From: Pantoea sp. Cy-639 | GTDB taxonomy: Bacteria > Pseudomonadota > Gammaproteobacteria > Pseudomonadales > Pseudomonadaceae | DNA length: 64,000 bases | Assembly (NCBI RefSeq): GCF_011752525.1 | Contig: NZ_VWXI01000001.1 | Span: 248,001-312,000, forward strand | Direction of reading: 5' to 3' | In this document: piece by piece, positions 30,774 to 38,682 of the stretch | Numbering within the stretch: the first letter of the stretch is position 1 | Layout of the letters: every line of letters starts with the position of its first letter | Notes under the pieces: model-generated | Databases searched by the model: none | Seen by the model: the letters and a program-made list of their open reading frames with translations, nothing else | What the model was told of the DNA's origin: nothing | Translations under genes and position numbers: made by a program

Positions 30774-32127
30774 GATTCAACTCCTTCTCAACCAATAGCG
30801 CGAACACCCGCACCTGATTCTCCAGATCCTCGGGCGGCAGCTCTTCCGGCAAGGGTGCTGCTGGTGGCGGCGCGGCGACAGCAGCTTTCCCGAACGGATC
30901 GGCTTGCGCATCACGGCGCGCAATGGCCGCAAGGCTGTAGTTCTGCTGCTGGATCATCGGAGAGTCGCCACCTTCAACCGGCGCAAGACCTGCTCGGCGG
31001 CGCGCCTCGTTGGGCTTCATCCAGCCTCCACCCACAGCGTCGTTGTTGGCCTTGTACAGAGTCGGCGTATCCATGCGCAGCAGGCCGTCAAGATCGAACT
31101 CCGTACCGTATGGCGAAGGCAGCTCCAAGCCTTCGTCCAGGCACAGCTCTGCCGCCTCGATCAGTGACTGAAGGCAGTCGGAGTAATACGCCTGGTTGGA
31201 GATCTCAGCGCCGGCATTGGTTGGAGTTGCACCCACCCCAACCTTGTACCCAGGTACATGAAAGACCGAGCACACCGTCTCTGCCGACCACTTCAGTTGC
31301 TCGATAAGCTGCGAATCGGCGGCAGAAAGTGCCATCGATTCGTACTTCAAGCCATCACCCAGGACAGCCACTTTGCCGGCGTTATCGCCGGAGAAATTGG
31401 CATCCCAGTGAGCCTTGAGGCGTTTTGCGGTGTCCTCGCCAATCGCGCCCGGCGCGGTCAGCACTCCACCCGGCTTCGAACCGTTCTGGAAGAACCTGGC
31501 TGAGTTGTTCTGGATGGCATTGCCCTGCATCGCAGCCAGGCCACATGCATAAATAGGCGAGACACCAACCAACGGGTGGAACAGACAGTTCATGCGATCG
31601 TGAATGATCTCACTCGCTGGAACGGTCATCCCTTCCTCGAGGGTCGACAGGTTGTCAGCCATCAGACGGTAGAACACGCTGCCATCGTCAGCAACCAATG
31701 GCACTACGCGACGCGGGTCGAGCACGAACATTTTGCTCACCACGCCACGACCATCCCTGATCTTCAGCACATAGGTGTTGCCACTGGTCAGTTTCGACAA
31801 CATCCAGGTCTCATAGAACTGGATACGGTTCTGGTAGTGGTTGGGCCGCTTGATGACCGGAGAGAACGATGGGCTTGATGTTTCTTCCCACACCTTCTGG
31901 TCGGTAAGCTGTATCAGCTTCAAGCGTAGTTTTGCAATGTCCGACGCAATGAGGGTGATGCAGGCGAACACGGCGGAGAAGGCTAGGACAGTGTCCTGAT
32001 TCACCTCGACATTGTGCTGCCAAGCCCCAGCAAACGCCTCACGCACCACCCCAAGCCAGCCGCCGCGATTGTCAGCCGGCCGCAAGCCCTTCTCTTCGGA
32101 CTTCTTGCCCCATTTGAACAGTCTCAT
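30760..32127 (-). CDS. HK97-family portal protein
   Basis: 455 aa. VNQDTVLAFSAVFACITLIA, IHDRMNCLFHPLVGVSPIYA and GARFFQNGSKPGGVLTAPGA (in the form SARFFQNGSKPGGVL) are classic HK97-portal blocks; AYYSDCLQSLIEAAELCLDE is the C-terminal stem. The final ~60 residues are proline/alanine-rich. It forms the dodecameric DNA-entry ring. It is encoded after the capsid gene, the reverse of the HK97 order. Confidence 0.93.
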   Translation of the reverse strand: MRLFKWGKKSEEKGLRPADNRGGWLGVVREAFAGAWQHNVEVNQDTVLAFSAVFACITLIASDIAKLRLKLIQLTDQKVWEETSSPSFSPVIKRPNHYQNRIQFYETWMLSKLTSGNTYVLKIRDGRGVVSKMFVLDPRRVVPLVADDGSVFYRLMADNLSTLEEGMTVPASEIIHDRMNCLFHPLVGVSPIYACGLAAMQGNAIQNNSARFFQNGSKPGGVLTAPGAIGEDTAKRLKAHWDANFSGDNAGKVAVLGDGLKYESMALSAADSQLIEQLKWSAETVCSVFHVPGYKVGVGATPTNAGAEISNQAYYSDCLQSLIEAAELCLDEGLELPSPYGTEFDLDGLLRMDTPTLYKANNDAVGGGWMKPNEARRRAGLAPVEGGDSPMIQQQNYSLAAIARRDAQADPFGKAAVAAPPPAAPLPEELPPEDLENQVRVFALLVEKELNLESA

Positions 32128-32141
32128 CGCGGCTCCACCGA

Positions 32142-32357
32142 TTATTCAGACTTCATGTCGCGGCGCTTGTAGGTGCGCTTCGCGGGGGTTGGCGATCCCT
32201 TCTGTTCCTGCTCAGTTGAGGCGTCGGCCTCATCGTCAAGCCGAGCATTGCTGATCGCCTTCAGCAGCCTGACATCGCGATCACGGGCCTCGAACGCATC
32301 ACCCGGGAACAACTGCCGCCCGGCATAGCGGAATTCTTTCAGAGCAACCATTTGCAT
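32142..32357 (-). CDS. small conserved phage protein between capsid and portal
   Basis: 71 aa. LKEFRYAGRQLFPGDAFEAR followed by DRDVRLLKAISNARL is a short domain I recall from many Pseudomonas phages next to the capsid gene. The C-terminus is basic and disordered (KRTYKRRDMKSE). It might be a head accessory factor; no function known. Confidence 0.72.
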   Translation of the reverse strand: MQMVALKEFRYAGRQLFPGDAFEARDRDVRLLKAISNARLDDEADASTEQEQKGSPTPAKRTYKRRDMKSE

Positions 32358-32405
32358 GGTGACTTCCCTCCAGGTAGGGCCGGGATCTACCCCGGCCCTG
32401 ATGGA

Positions 32406-34355
32406 TCAGGACTCGTAGTTGGCCGAGTCGATGTAGCCCACCGCCTGCAGGCGACGGCGCTTCCAGTTGATGAAGCGCTCGGCGCGCAGGGCCACCATGT
32501 TGTTCTGCCACAGGCTGACCAACTCGGTAGCACCAGCTGCAGGCGCGCTGTCCATCTGCAGGGACGCCTCACGGCTCACGTCGATGGTCACTCCACCATC
32601 GTCAGCCAGCAGGATCTCCGATGCCTTGGCCAGGATGAGCCGCTGGCCTGCGCCGGTAACCGGGCTGCCCGACCCAGGGTTGGCCGGAACGCTTTCCGAC
32701 ACGATTACCGGCAGCCCCATGAAGGTGCCGCCGTTCATGTCGATACCCGGGAACTCAGCCTGGCCCAGGGCATTGGTCATCATGCCGATGGTCAGGGCCA
32801 TGGTCGGGGTCATGATCCAGACCGCGCCAGCCGGGGTCATGTTGGCAGCCAGGAAGGCAGCGAACAGTCGCTTCACGTCCGCTTTCAGCGCGTCGGCGGT
32901 GGTCCCACTGGCGACGATCGGCGTTACGCCGTGAGTGATCGATGCGGGCGAAACCTCGGCCACCTCGGCAATGGCTGGGTCGACGAAGGCCACATCGAGG
33001 AACTGCGCCATCGATGCGGTGAGGTCCGCCTGCACCAGAGCCTCGGCGCTCGGGTTGCTGAAGCGCACCAGCTCATCGGTCAGCACCACGATGCCCGCAG
33101 CCTTGGTGAAGCGTAGAGTAGTGGTGTCGAACGCCAGGGCGGACACCGGCTTCGGCTTGCCCTCGCCAACCCAGTTCACGCTGGAGCCGGAGGCTTGACC
33201 GGACATCTTGATGTTGAACGGCACACGGCGCAGCCCCTGGATCTTGCCGATGATGGTCTGCGGGCGCAGCAACTCGATGAACTCGCTCGCCATGGTCTGG
33301 TACTCGACCAGTGGTGCCGCCCAGGCCGGGTCAGTGGTGGTGCCTGCAGCAACCGCAGCCTTCAGCACGGTCACGACCTCGGGGGTGGATTCCTCCCAGC
33401 CCTTGGCGACCTCGACAGCCTGCATCAGGTTGCCCTTCGAGCGCGCCAGCGCGATGGCGTAGCGAGTGAAGGAAGTACCCTTCGGCAAGGTGCGCTCGAC
33501 GCGAATCACTGCGTTGTCGCGCACCTCATGGCCTTTGGACACGCTGTTCACGCGGCCAGGCTCTACCGGCTTGGCGCCGGCCGCCATGGACTTTTCCAAC
33601 CCGCGCAGGCGTCCCAGGTGGCCGTCGATGGACTTCAGTTCGCCCTCGATGGTGTCGTATTCCTCCGACTCGGAGGCGTCCAGGGTGCGGCCTTCCTCCG
33701 CCGCTTTGGCCATGATTTCTTCGAGGCGCGCTGCCTTGGCGGCGCGGGTGCTTTCGAAGGATTTGATTTGTTCCTGAATGTTCATATCGCCCTCCTCGGG
33801 CTTCGCTGATTTGGTGATGGTTGCCGAAGCGCCGGCAGGGGTGATGCGCACGACCGGTAGAGCGCTGATGCCTGTCGCGGCGCGCAGCTCACGGTCGATG
33901 GATTTGATGGTCTGGATGCTGGCACCGGCGTTAGCCGGAACCGTCACGGCAGAAAGCTCCAGCCACTCCCACTTGAGGAAGCGGCGGCCCCAGCTGCCGT
34001 CGATGTTGGCCGACTCGATCGGTGAAAATCCGATGGAAAGGCCGCGGACCAGCTTGGCCTTGATCGACTGCCAGGCTTCATCGAGCCGATCCTTCAAGGT
34101 TCCGGGCTCGTCGACCTTGGCCAGCTCGACAGTCACCTCGATGCCGGCTGCTGTCACGGTGGCCTTGGTCACCTGTCCTACCGGTTGGTCGTGGTTGTGC
34201 TGCCACAGGAAGGGGATTGGCAACTTGAATTGCGCACCCTTGGGCTCGACCACGTCATCCATGCGGTCAGGCGAAGGGGTGGTGGCTATGCCGGTGATCA
34301 CGCGCGCGTCATCGTCCACCGCCTTGATTTCAAGGAGGCTGTAGGCTCTGTTCAT
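32406..34355 (-). CDS. prohead protease fused to HK97-type major capsid protein
   Basis: 649 aa. Residues 1-190 are an HK97 U35-type prohead protease: ARVITGIATTPSPDRMDDVV, PFLWQHNHDQPVG (histidine) and VRGLSIGFSPIES (serine). From ~191 the protein is the delta domain and capsid: coiled-coil scaffold (EEIMAKAAEEGRTLDASESE), then PLVEYQTMASEFIELLRPQT, KAAGIVVLTDELVRFSNPSA and the C-terminal SLWQNNMVALRAERFINWKR. A strong AGGAGG with five-base spacing precedes internal Met191 (33783-33785), so capsid can be made alone from a nested start. Confidence 0.93.
   Translation of the reverse strand: MNRAYSLLEIKAVDDDARVITGIATTPSPDRMDDVVEPKGAQFKLPIPFLWQHNHDQPVGQVTKATVTAAGIEVTVELAKVDEPGTLKDRLDEAWQSIKAKLVRGLSIGFSPIESANIDGSWGRRFLKWEWLELSAVTVPANAGASIQTIKSIDRELRAATGISALPVVRITPAGASATITKSAKPEEGDMNIQEQIKSFESTRAAKAARLEEIMAKAAEEGRTLDASESEEYDTIEGELKSIDGHLGRLRGLEKSMAAGAKPVEPGRVNSVSKGHEVRDNAVIRVERTLPKGTSFTRYAIALARSKGNLMQAVEVAKGWEESTPEVVTVLKAAVAAGTTTDPAWAAPLVEYQTMASEFIELLRPQTIIGKIQGLRRVPFNIKMSGQASGSSVNWVGEGKPKPVSALAFDTTTLRFTKAAGIVVLTDELVRFSNPSAEALVQADLTASMAQFLDVAFVDPAIAEVAEVSPASITHGVTPIVASGTTADALKADVKRLFAAFLAANMTPAGAVWIMTPTMALTIGMMTNALGQAEFPGIDMNGGTFMGLPVIVSESVPANPGSGSPVTGAGQRLILAKASEILLADDGGVTIDVSREASLQMDSAPAAGATELVSLWQNNMVALRAERFINWKRRRLQAVGYIDSANYES
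33783..33796 (-). promoter_or_regulatory. internal ribosome binding site and start for free capsid protein
   Basis: On the minus strand AGGAGG (33796-33791), five bases, then ATG (33785-33783) in frame with the fusion. It sits exactly at the protease/capsid border, giving a 459-aa capsid product in excess over the fusion. Confidence 0.78.
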
Positions 34356-34372
34356 TGGTTACCCCAGAAATG

Positions 34373-34395
34373 CAAAAGCCCGCACTTGGCGGGCT
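34373..34395 (-). terminator. intrinsic terminator between terminase and capsid genes
   Basis: On the minus strand AGCCCGC-CAAGT-GCGGGCT is followed by TTTTGC. The stem-loop is identical to that at 27690-27715. The short T-run suggests partial termination. Confidence 0.6.
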
Positions 34396-34411
34396 CGGCG
34401 TAGCGGATCGG

Positions 34412-36079
34412 CTACGAGTTGAGGAAAAACATCTGGTATTTCTTGGCCGGCGGAGACGGGTTCGTCGCCATCAGGGAAACGGCGTTCAGCAATGCCATCA
34501 CTGGGTCGATCTTGGCGGTTCCGCTGGCCTGCTTGGTGATCAACACCGAGTTGGCTCGCGACTCGATCCTGGCATTACCGACGCACCAGTCCATTAACGG
34601 CTGGTCGGCATGGAACAGCTTGCGCTCTGCCAACTTGCGCTCTGCGATACTGATGGCTCCCACCAGCTTCCAGCCTTGCGGGATGCCGAAAATTATCTTC
34701 TCGTCGATGTTCCTGCTGAGTAGCTCCTCGAGCATGACCTTGTGGGTCTTCTCAGGGTCCATGCCGATAGCCGCCAACAGGCCGGTGCCGTAGATCATCT
34801 CGACAACGTCCGCCACCGCCGCTACATCGCCCGGCAACTCCTTGATGATGACCAGGTCGCCGTCGCGTTCGAAGTCCCGGTACTTGGACTCTTCCGACTT
34901 CCGCCGCTCAAGGGCTACTGGATGAGCCCAAGCCATGGAGGTCGATAGCCATTCATCCCCTCCCCGCCGTCGACCAATCACAGTAAAGCCGAGCAGGTCA
35001 TCTAAACCGCCGCCGTCGATGCCGATGGTCACAACCTCTGACTGATCGAGCAGCACCTGAAGGCTTAGCGACTCATCAGCTTGAGCCTCCCAGAAATCAG
35101 CCCCAGTCCATCGATCTGAGCGAAGATTCAGTCCGATCTCAATGTTTAGGTGCTTCGCCAGGAACTTTTGAAGCGAACCATCGCCGGCGCCCTGCTTCTT
35201 GCGGAGCTCGTCTTGCAGCCACTCGGCACTGACGGAGCGCCCCAGGTTGGGGTTGGTGATGTAGAAATTCTCTGGATGCAAGTACGACCGGTCTTCGATC
35301 ATGCCCTTGGGGAATTCGTATAGAATCCCCAGCGTCTTGCGATCCTCGATGACGCCATCACGTACATCCCGCCAATACTGAAGCCGCTCCTTGAACACTC
35401 CAGCTGGTGGCTCATCGCTTTGGGTGGTCAGGTAAATAACCCACCCTTCGTCCCGAGAGATCTGGCCGCCCAGCGCCTCCATGAACATCGCCTCGGCGCC
35501 TGGCTTTTTGCCGAATACCCAAAGCTCGTCCACCAGCACCTTGCCAGACTTCTTGCCTGACACGGTATCGGTATCTGCTGCTACGACTTTCAGACTGTTG
35601 CGCGTCGTGCGATCCGTGATCGTCCGAATATGATCCTGAACGTGAAACATCGCTGACAACTCTTCGTCGGCGCGAACCATCGCAGCTGCGGGTTTAAAGG
35701 CGTTGTCGGCCACTTCTCGAGTTGGCGCCAGGATCAAGTGTTCCTCTTCCTCACGCCAACACAGAATTAGCGCCGTCAGCATGATGCCGGCGGCAATGGT
35801 GGATTTGGTGTTCTTCTTGCTGATCAGCAGGCCGAACTCGCGGATCAGCTGCTTGCCGGTTTCCGCGTCGTACCCACCAAAGATTGCCCGGACGAAATCA
35901 AAAACCCACTCATCACAGCAGTCCGCCATTCGTGGCTTGCCGGGAAGATCCGGAACCTTGAGCTCCTTGAAGATCTGAACAGCGCGTTCGGCCTCATCGG
36001 CAAAAATCGGCGGCGGGATGATCGACTGCTTACGAACCAATCGCCTTTCCCAATCCAGGCATGCGGTGGTCCATTCCAT
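34412..36079 (-). CDS. terminase large subunit
   Basis: 555 aa. REFGLLISKKNTKSTIAAGI holds the Walker A region of Terminase_1 proteins; VLVDELWVFGKKPGAEAM is Walker B; IYLTTQSDEPPAGVFKERL is the coupling motif; TIGIDGGGLDDLLGFTVIGR is the RNase H-like nuclease metal site. It packages DNA into the prohead. It follows the small subunit by two bases. Confidence 0.94.
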   Translation of the reverse strand: MEWTTACLDWERRLVRKQSIIPPPIFADEAERAVQIFKELKVPDLPGKPRMADCCDEWVFDFVRAIFGGYDAETGKQLIREFGLLISKKNTKSTIAAGIMLTALILCWREEEEHLILAPTREVADNAFKPAAAMVRADEELSAMFHVQDHIRTITDRTTRNSLKVVAADTDTVSGKKSGKVLVDELWVFGKKPGAEAMFMEALGGQISRDEGWVIYLTTQSDEPPAGVFKERLQYWRDVRDGVIEDRKTLGILYEFPKGMIEDRSYLHPENFYITNPNLGRSVSAEWLQDELRKKQGAGDGSLQKFLAKHLNIEIGLNLRSDRWTGADFWEAQADESLSLQVLLDQSEVVTIGIDGGGLDDLLGFTVIGRRRGGDEWLSTSMAWAHPVALERRKSEESKYRDFERDGDLVIIKELPGDVAAVADVVEMIYGTGLLAAIGMDPEKTHKVMLEELLSRNIDEKIIFGIPQGWKLVGAISIAERKLAERKLFHADQPLMDWCVGNARIESRANSVLITKQASGTAKIDPVMALLNAVSLMATNPSPPAKKYQMFFLNS

Positions 36080-36081
36080 CG

Positions 36082-36579
36082 CTACACCTTCTTGCCGTTT
36101 GCGGCAGCCAGGCGGGGCGGCGCCTGGCGACTGAATTTACTGGCGGCCTGCTCTGCTGCCTTCTGCCGCTCCTCCTTCTTGCCACCCTCTCCTTTACGGG
36201 GATGCAGAAAAGGCATCAGCGCTTTGGCTGCATCGACACGCAGCTTGGGTTCTGAACCGGCATCGTTCATCACGGCCAGCAGGAAATCCTTCGGGTCTCG
36301 ATGAAGCAGGGCTGCGCCCAGGTCGAAGCCTGCTGATTCAACATCGTCACCGGGTGCTTCCGGGGTCCCCTTGGGCGGAGGCTGTTTAACACTGCCTTTA
36401 ACAGGATGTAGAGCGTTGAGCTTGTGCAGCTCATTAACCACGTCAGGGTCTTTTGCCAGCCTTGAACCGGCTGCAGATGCCGTCTTTTCTGGACATCCAG
36501 CTGCAATGGCTGCGTCTCGATTGGACGCACCTCCCCTGACAGCGTCAATGAACCGACGCTTTTTGGGTGTTAAAGCCAT
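36082..36579 (-). CDS. terminase small subunit
   Basis: 165 aa from the ATG at 36579, which has AGGAG nine bases upstream. ALTPKKRRFIDAVRGGASNR and AAIAAGCPEKTASAAGSRLA form the DNA-binding HTH of P27-like/Terminase_2 small subunits; the C-terminus is charged. Longer upstream frames are out of context with the HNH gene. The recognition site (cos or pac) was not located. Confidence 0.88.
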   Translation of the reverse strand: MALTPKKRRFIDAVRGGASNRDAAIAAGCPEKTASAAGSRLAKDPDVVNELHKLNALHPVKGSVKQPPPKGTPEAPGDDVESAGFDLGAALLHRDPKDFLLAVMNDAGSEPKLRVDAAKALMPFLHPRKGEGGKKEERQKAAEQAASKFSRQAPPRLAAANGKKV

Positions 36580-36715
36580 TAACAAAAAACTCCTGAGAGG
36601 AAAAAATCTGCGAATGAGTTGGGCGCGGTGTCCGAGAGAAAACGTTTCTGAGGCTCGACCCTCCCCCCGCCCGCAGAGCACCAAAAAGGTGCGCGAAATG
36701 GGGATTTGACGTGCT

Positions 36716-37030
36716 TCAAATCGCCGTGCCGCGACCTCTGGCTGCCTCGGCAGCCGTCTTCGCCTGATGACAAGGGACGCACAAGCCCTGGAGATTCGAG
36801 TCGTCATCGCCGCCACCCTCGGCAGCGTTGATGATGTGGTCCACCTCAAGCTCGTGCGTGACTACCCCGCAGCAACGGCAGGTGTACTGATCGCGCAGCA
36901 GGATGCGCTCACGGATACGGCGCCATGGCCTTCCTCCTCGACCAGAACCCCACTGCGTTTGCTGTACCTGCTGGACGGGCGCGACCTCAAGCATCTTGAC
37001 CTGGGCCTTGAGGGTGTTGAGCTTACCCAT
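36716..37030 (-). CDS. HNH endonuclease
   Basis: 104 aa. The HNH core is RILLRDQYTCRCCGVVTHEL then EVDHIINAAEGGGDDDSNLQ and GLCVPCHQAKTA: two zinc CxxC pairs and the catalytic histidines. HNH proteins next to terminase are required for cohesive-end cutting in HK97-like phages, so a cos mechanism is likely. The ATG overlaps the upstream stop (TGATG). Confidence 0.92.
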   Translation of the reverse strand: MGKLNTLKAQVKMLEVAPVQQVQQTQWGSGRGGRPWRRIRERILLRDQYTCRCCGVVTHELEVDHIINAAEGGGDDDSNLQGLCVPCHQAKTAAEAARGRGTAI

Positions 37031-37218
37031 CACCGTCCAGCCAGAACGGGCGCGCCGCTCAGGTAGGTCGATGGTTGGGCATCCGGGTCTGCTTCCTCAC
37101 CGTCGGCCAGGGCTTCGATCAGTGCCAGGTTCTGGCTTGCGATCGTCTCCAGCAGGCCGGTCTGCTTCTGCTGCTGCTCCAGGATCTTCTGGAGCAAAGA
37201 GATTGCTTGCTCGTTCAC
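37030..37218 (-). CDS. hypothetical phage protein (62 aa)
   Basis: A GTG start at 37218 gives ISLLQKILEQQQKQTGLLET, an amphipathic helix, and a polar C-terminus (DAQPSTYLSGAPV). It is coupled to the HNH gene by TGATG. It overlaps the frame at 37097-37279 for over 120 bases in another frame. No function known. Confidence 0.6.
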   Translation of the reverse strand: MNEQAISLLQKILEQQQKQTGLLETIASQNLALIEALADGEEADPDAQPSTYLSGAPVLAGR

Positions 37219-37279
37219 GGGCCACCTTCATCCATTTGTTGATCCATTCGCGCCGGTCGGCGCATCCACTGCAAGCCAT
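37097..37279 (-). CDS. hypothetical CxxC phage protein (60 aa), overlapping frame
   Basis: Starts with an ATG that overlaps the holin-like gene stop (TGATG). The N-terminus ACSGCADRREWINKWMKVAR with a CxxC pair is a pattern I recall from small Pseudomonas phage proteins; the C-terminal half, which overlaps the next gene, is proline/alanine-rich and less convincing. It may be real only in its first ~35 codons. Confidence 0.5.
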   Translation of the reverse strand: MACSGCADRREWINKWMKVARERASNLFAPEDPGAAAEADRPAGDDRKPEPGTDRSPGRR

Positions 37280-37560
37280 CAGTCCACCCGCAGGATCTTG
37301 GCCACGTTGCCCTTGGCCCGGCACACCAGAACGGCGGCCAGCAGGTAGAACGCGGTGTTGAACCAGGACGCATCAGCGAACTCGTCATGCATCACCATGC
37401 GACCGACCAGGCTGACGAACTGCATGCCAGTGACAGCGCACGCAGCCCAGGCCATCAGCGAGACGCCCAGCTTGTAGCGGGAGTCCGGGTAAGGCCGATA
37501 GCGCAGGCCGATCATCACGAAGATGACGGCGCAGAGCCCGGCCTGGATAACGGCAACCAT
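37279..37560 (-). CDS. holin-like membrane protein 1
   Basis: 93 aa with three hydrophobic segments (VIQAGLCAVIFVMIGL; LGVSLMAWAACAVTGMQFVS; TAFYLLAAVLVCRA) and a charged loop. This fits a class I holin or antiholin. It follows the other holin-like gene immediately, with its Shine-Dalgarno inside that gene's end. It is separated from the endolysin by ~22 kb of late operon. Confidence 0.72.
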   Translation of the reverse strand: MVAVIQAGLCAVIFVMIGLRYRPYPDSRYKLGVSLMAWAACAVTGMQFVSLVGRMVMHDEFADASWFNTAFYLLAAVLVCRAKGNVAKILRVD

Positions 37561-37935
37561 TCAACCCTCCTTCCTGGTACGCAGGCGGAAGACCCATTGA
37601 AGCCAGGTAGGCATGCGACCGGTCTGCATCCACTCCAGCAAGCCAGAGAATGTGACGACGCAGAGCACGCCGCATACGAATGCGCTGAAGCCAGCGGTCT
37701 GGGTCCAGGCCCGCCCCATCAGCTCTGCTGCTCCGAAGTAGCCGCCGATCCAGCCAGCCAGTAGATAGCCGACACGGCGCCAAGTGCTGATGTCCTTGGC
37801 GAACACCACGTAGAAGAAAGCCCCGCCGAACGCGCCGACAAGTGCGGCGAGATCCAACTGGGGGAATGCAGCACCCAGGCCGACGCTGGCAAGTACGCCG
37901 GTCACTGCGAGGGCGCCGGTACTTGGCTCGGCCAT
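37561..37935 (-). CDS. holin-like membrane protein 2
   Basis: 124 aa from the ATG at 37935 with AAGGAG eight bases upstream. Four hydrophobic stretches (ALAVTGVLASVGLGAAF; LAALVGAFGGAFFYVVFA; VGYLLAGWIGGYFGAA; FSAFVCGVLCVVTFSGLL) and a basic C-terminus. The paired arrangement with the next gene suggests a holin/antiholin pair. The assignment is by topology, not by sequence match. Confidence 0.68.
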   Translation of the reverse strand: MAEPSTGALAVTGVLASVGLGAAFPQLDLAALVGAFGGAFFYVVFAKDISTWRRVGYLLAGWIGGYFGAAELMGRAWTQTAGFSAFVCGVLCVVTFSGLLEWMQTGRMPTWLQWVFRLRTRKEG

Positions 37936-37981
37936 AAGCATTGCTCCTTGAAAGCCACTGACTTTTGCAGGGGCCAGAATC

Positions 37982-38006
37982 AAAAAAGCCCGCTATGAGC
38001 GGGCTT
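37982..38006 (-). terminator. intrinsic terminator downstream of the 38.0-kb hypothetical gene
   Basis: On the minus strand AAGCCCGCT-CAT-AGCGGGCTT is followed by TTTTG. Good nine-base-pair stem. Confidence 0.72.
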
Positions 38007-38021
38007 CTACTGAGAGATGGG

Positions 38022-38522
38022 TCAGTTCCCTTTCTTGATTAAGATCGACTCTGGATTGATCCTCGACTTCAAGAGGAAGACCAACTCGTCACAGACCTTT
38101 TTGAAATCTCCCGACTCAACTTCTACGGCAGACAGAATCACTGGGGCTTCAAGACCGTTGAAGCGGTATTCGTACCCATCCTGTCCGAACTGGACGGTAC
38201 CTTCGAAGACAAAATGGAACCGGGGAGAACCCGACTCCGAATCAGTGAGAGTCAAGGCAAGAGAGAACGATACAACGCCATCTAACGCGGTATAGGTAGG
38301 CCAAGCCTGCTCTTTAAACGTCTTTGGAGTGCCGGTCCCGAGCCTGACATATCGGTCGCCGCGTTTGCCGCCTTCTTGGAACCAGTGGATATGAGGCAGC
38401 TCAAGATATTTTTCAAACCCTATCGCCAGTTCGCCAATCGATTTGACCAGCAAATGGCACTGCAAATTAATGGCTGCATCGAACTTTGCATACTGAGCAT
38501 TTAATTCATCAAATACAGACAT
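38022..38522 (-). CDS. hypothetical protein bracketed by terminators, candidate moron
   Basis: 166 aa from the ATG at 38522, which has AAGGAGG five bases upstream. No signal or membrane segment; it contains CHLLVKSIGELAIGFEKYLE and a beta-rich centre (FVFEGTVQFGQDGYEYRFNG). I do not recognise it. Hairpins with T-runs lie on both sides (38572-38604 and 37982-38006), so it can be an independent unit inside the late operon. Confidence 0.65.
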   Translation of the reverse strand: MSVFDELNAQYAKFDAAINLQCHLLVKSIGELAIGFEKYLELPHIHWFQEGGKRGDRYVRLGTGTPKTFKEQAWPTYTALDGVVSFSLALTLTDSESGSPRFHFVFEGTVQFGQDGYEYRFNGLEAPVILSAVEVESGDFKKVCDELVFLLKSRINPESILIKKGN

Positions 38523-38571
38523 GTGACCTCCTTGGAAAAACGAGAAGATCGCACAAGGCATGGCATATAGC

Positions 38572-38604
38572 CACAAAAAAACCCGACTAAATGGCCGGGC
38601 TTTT
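38572..38604. terminator. imperfect bidirectional terminator upstream of the 38.0-kb gene
   Basis: CCCG...CGGG stem with an internal mismatch, T7 on the minus-strand side and T4 on the plus-strand side. Confidence 0.5.
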
Positions 38605-38682
38605 GTAGTCACTCCTCAACACGCGCAGGAATGACAGGATGGGGATAATTTCGCTCAGTCGCTCACTGATGTCAACAGGCAA

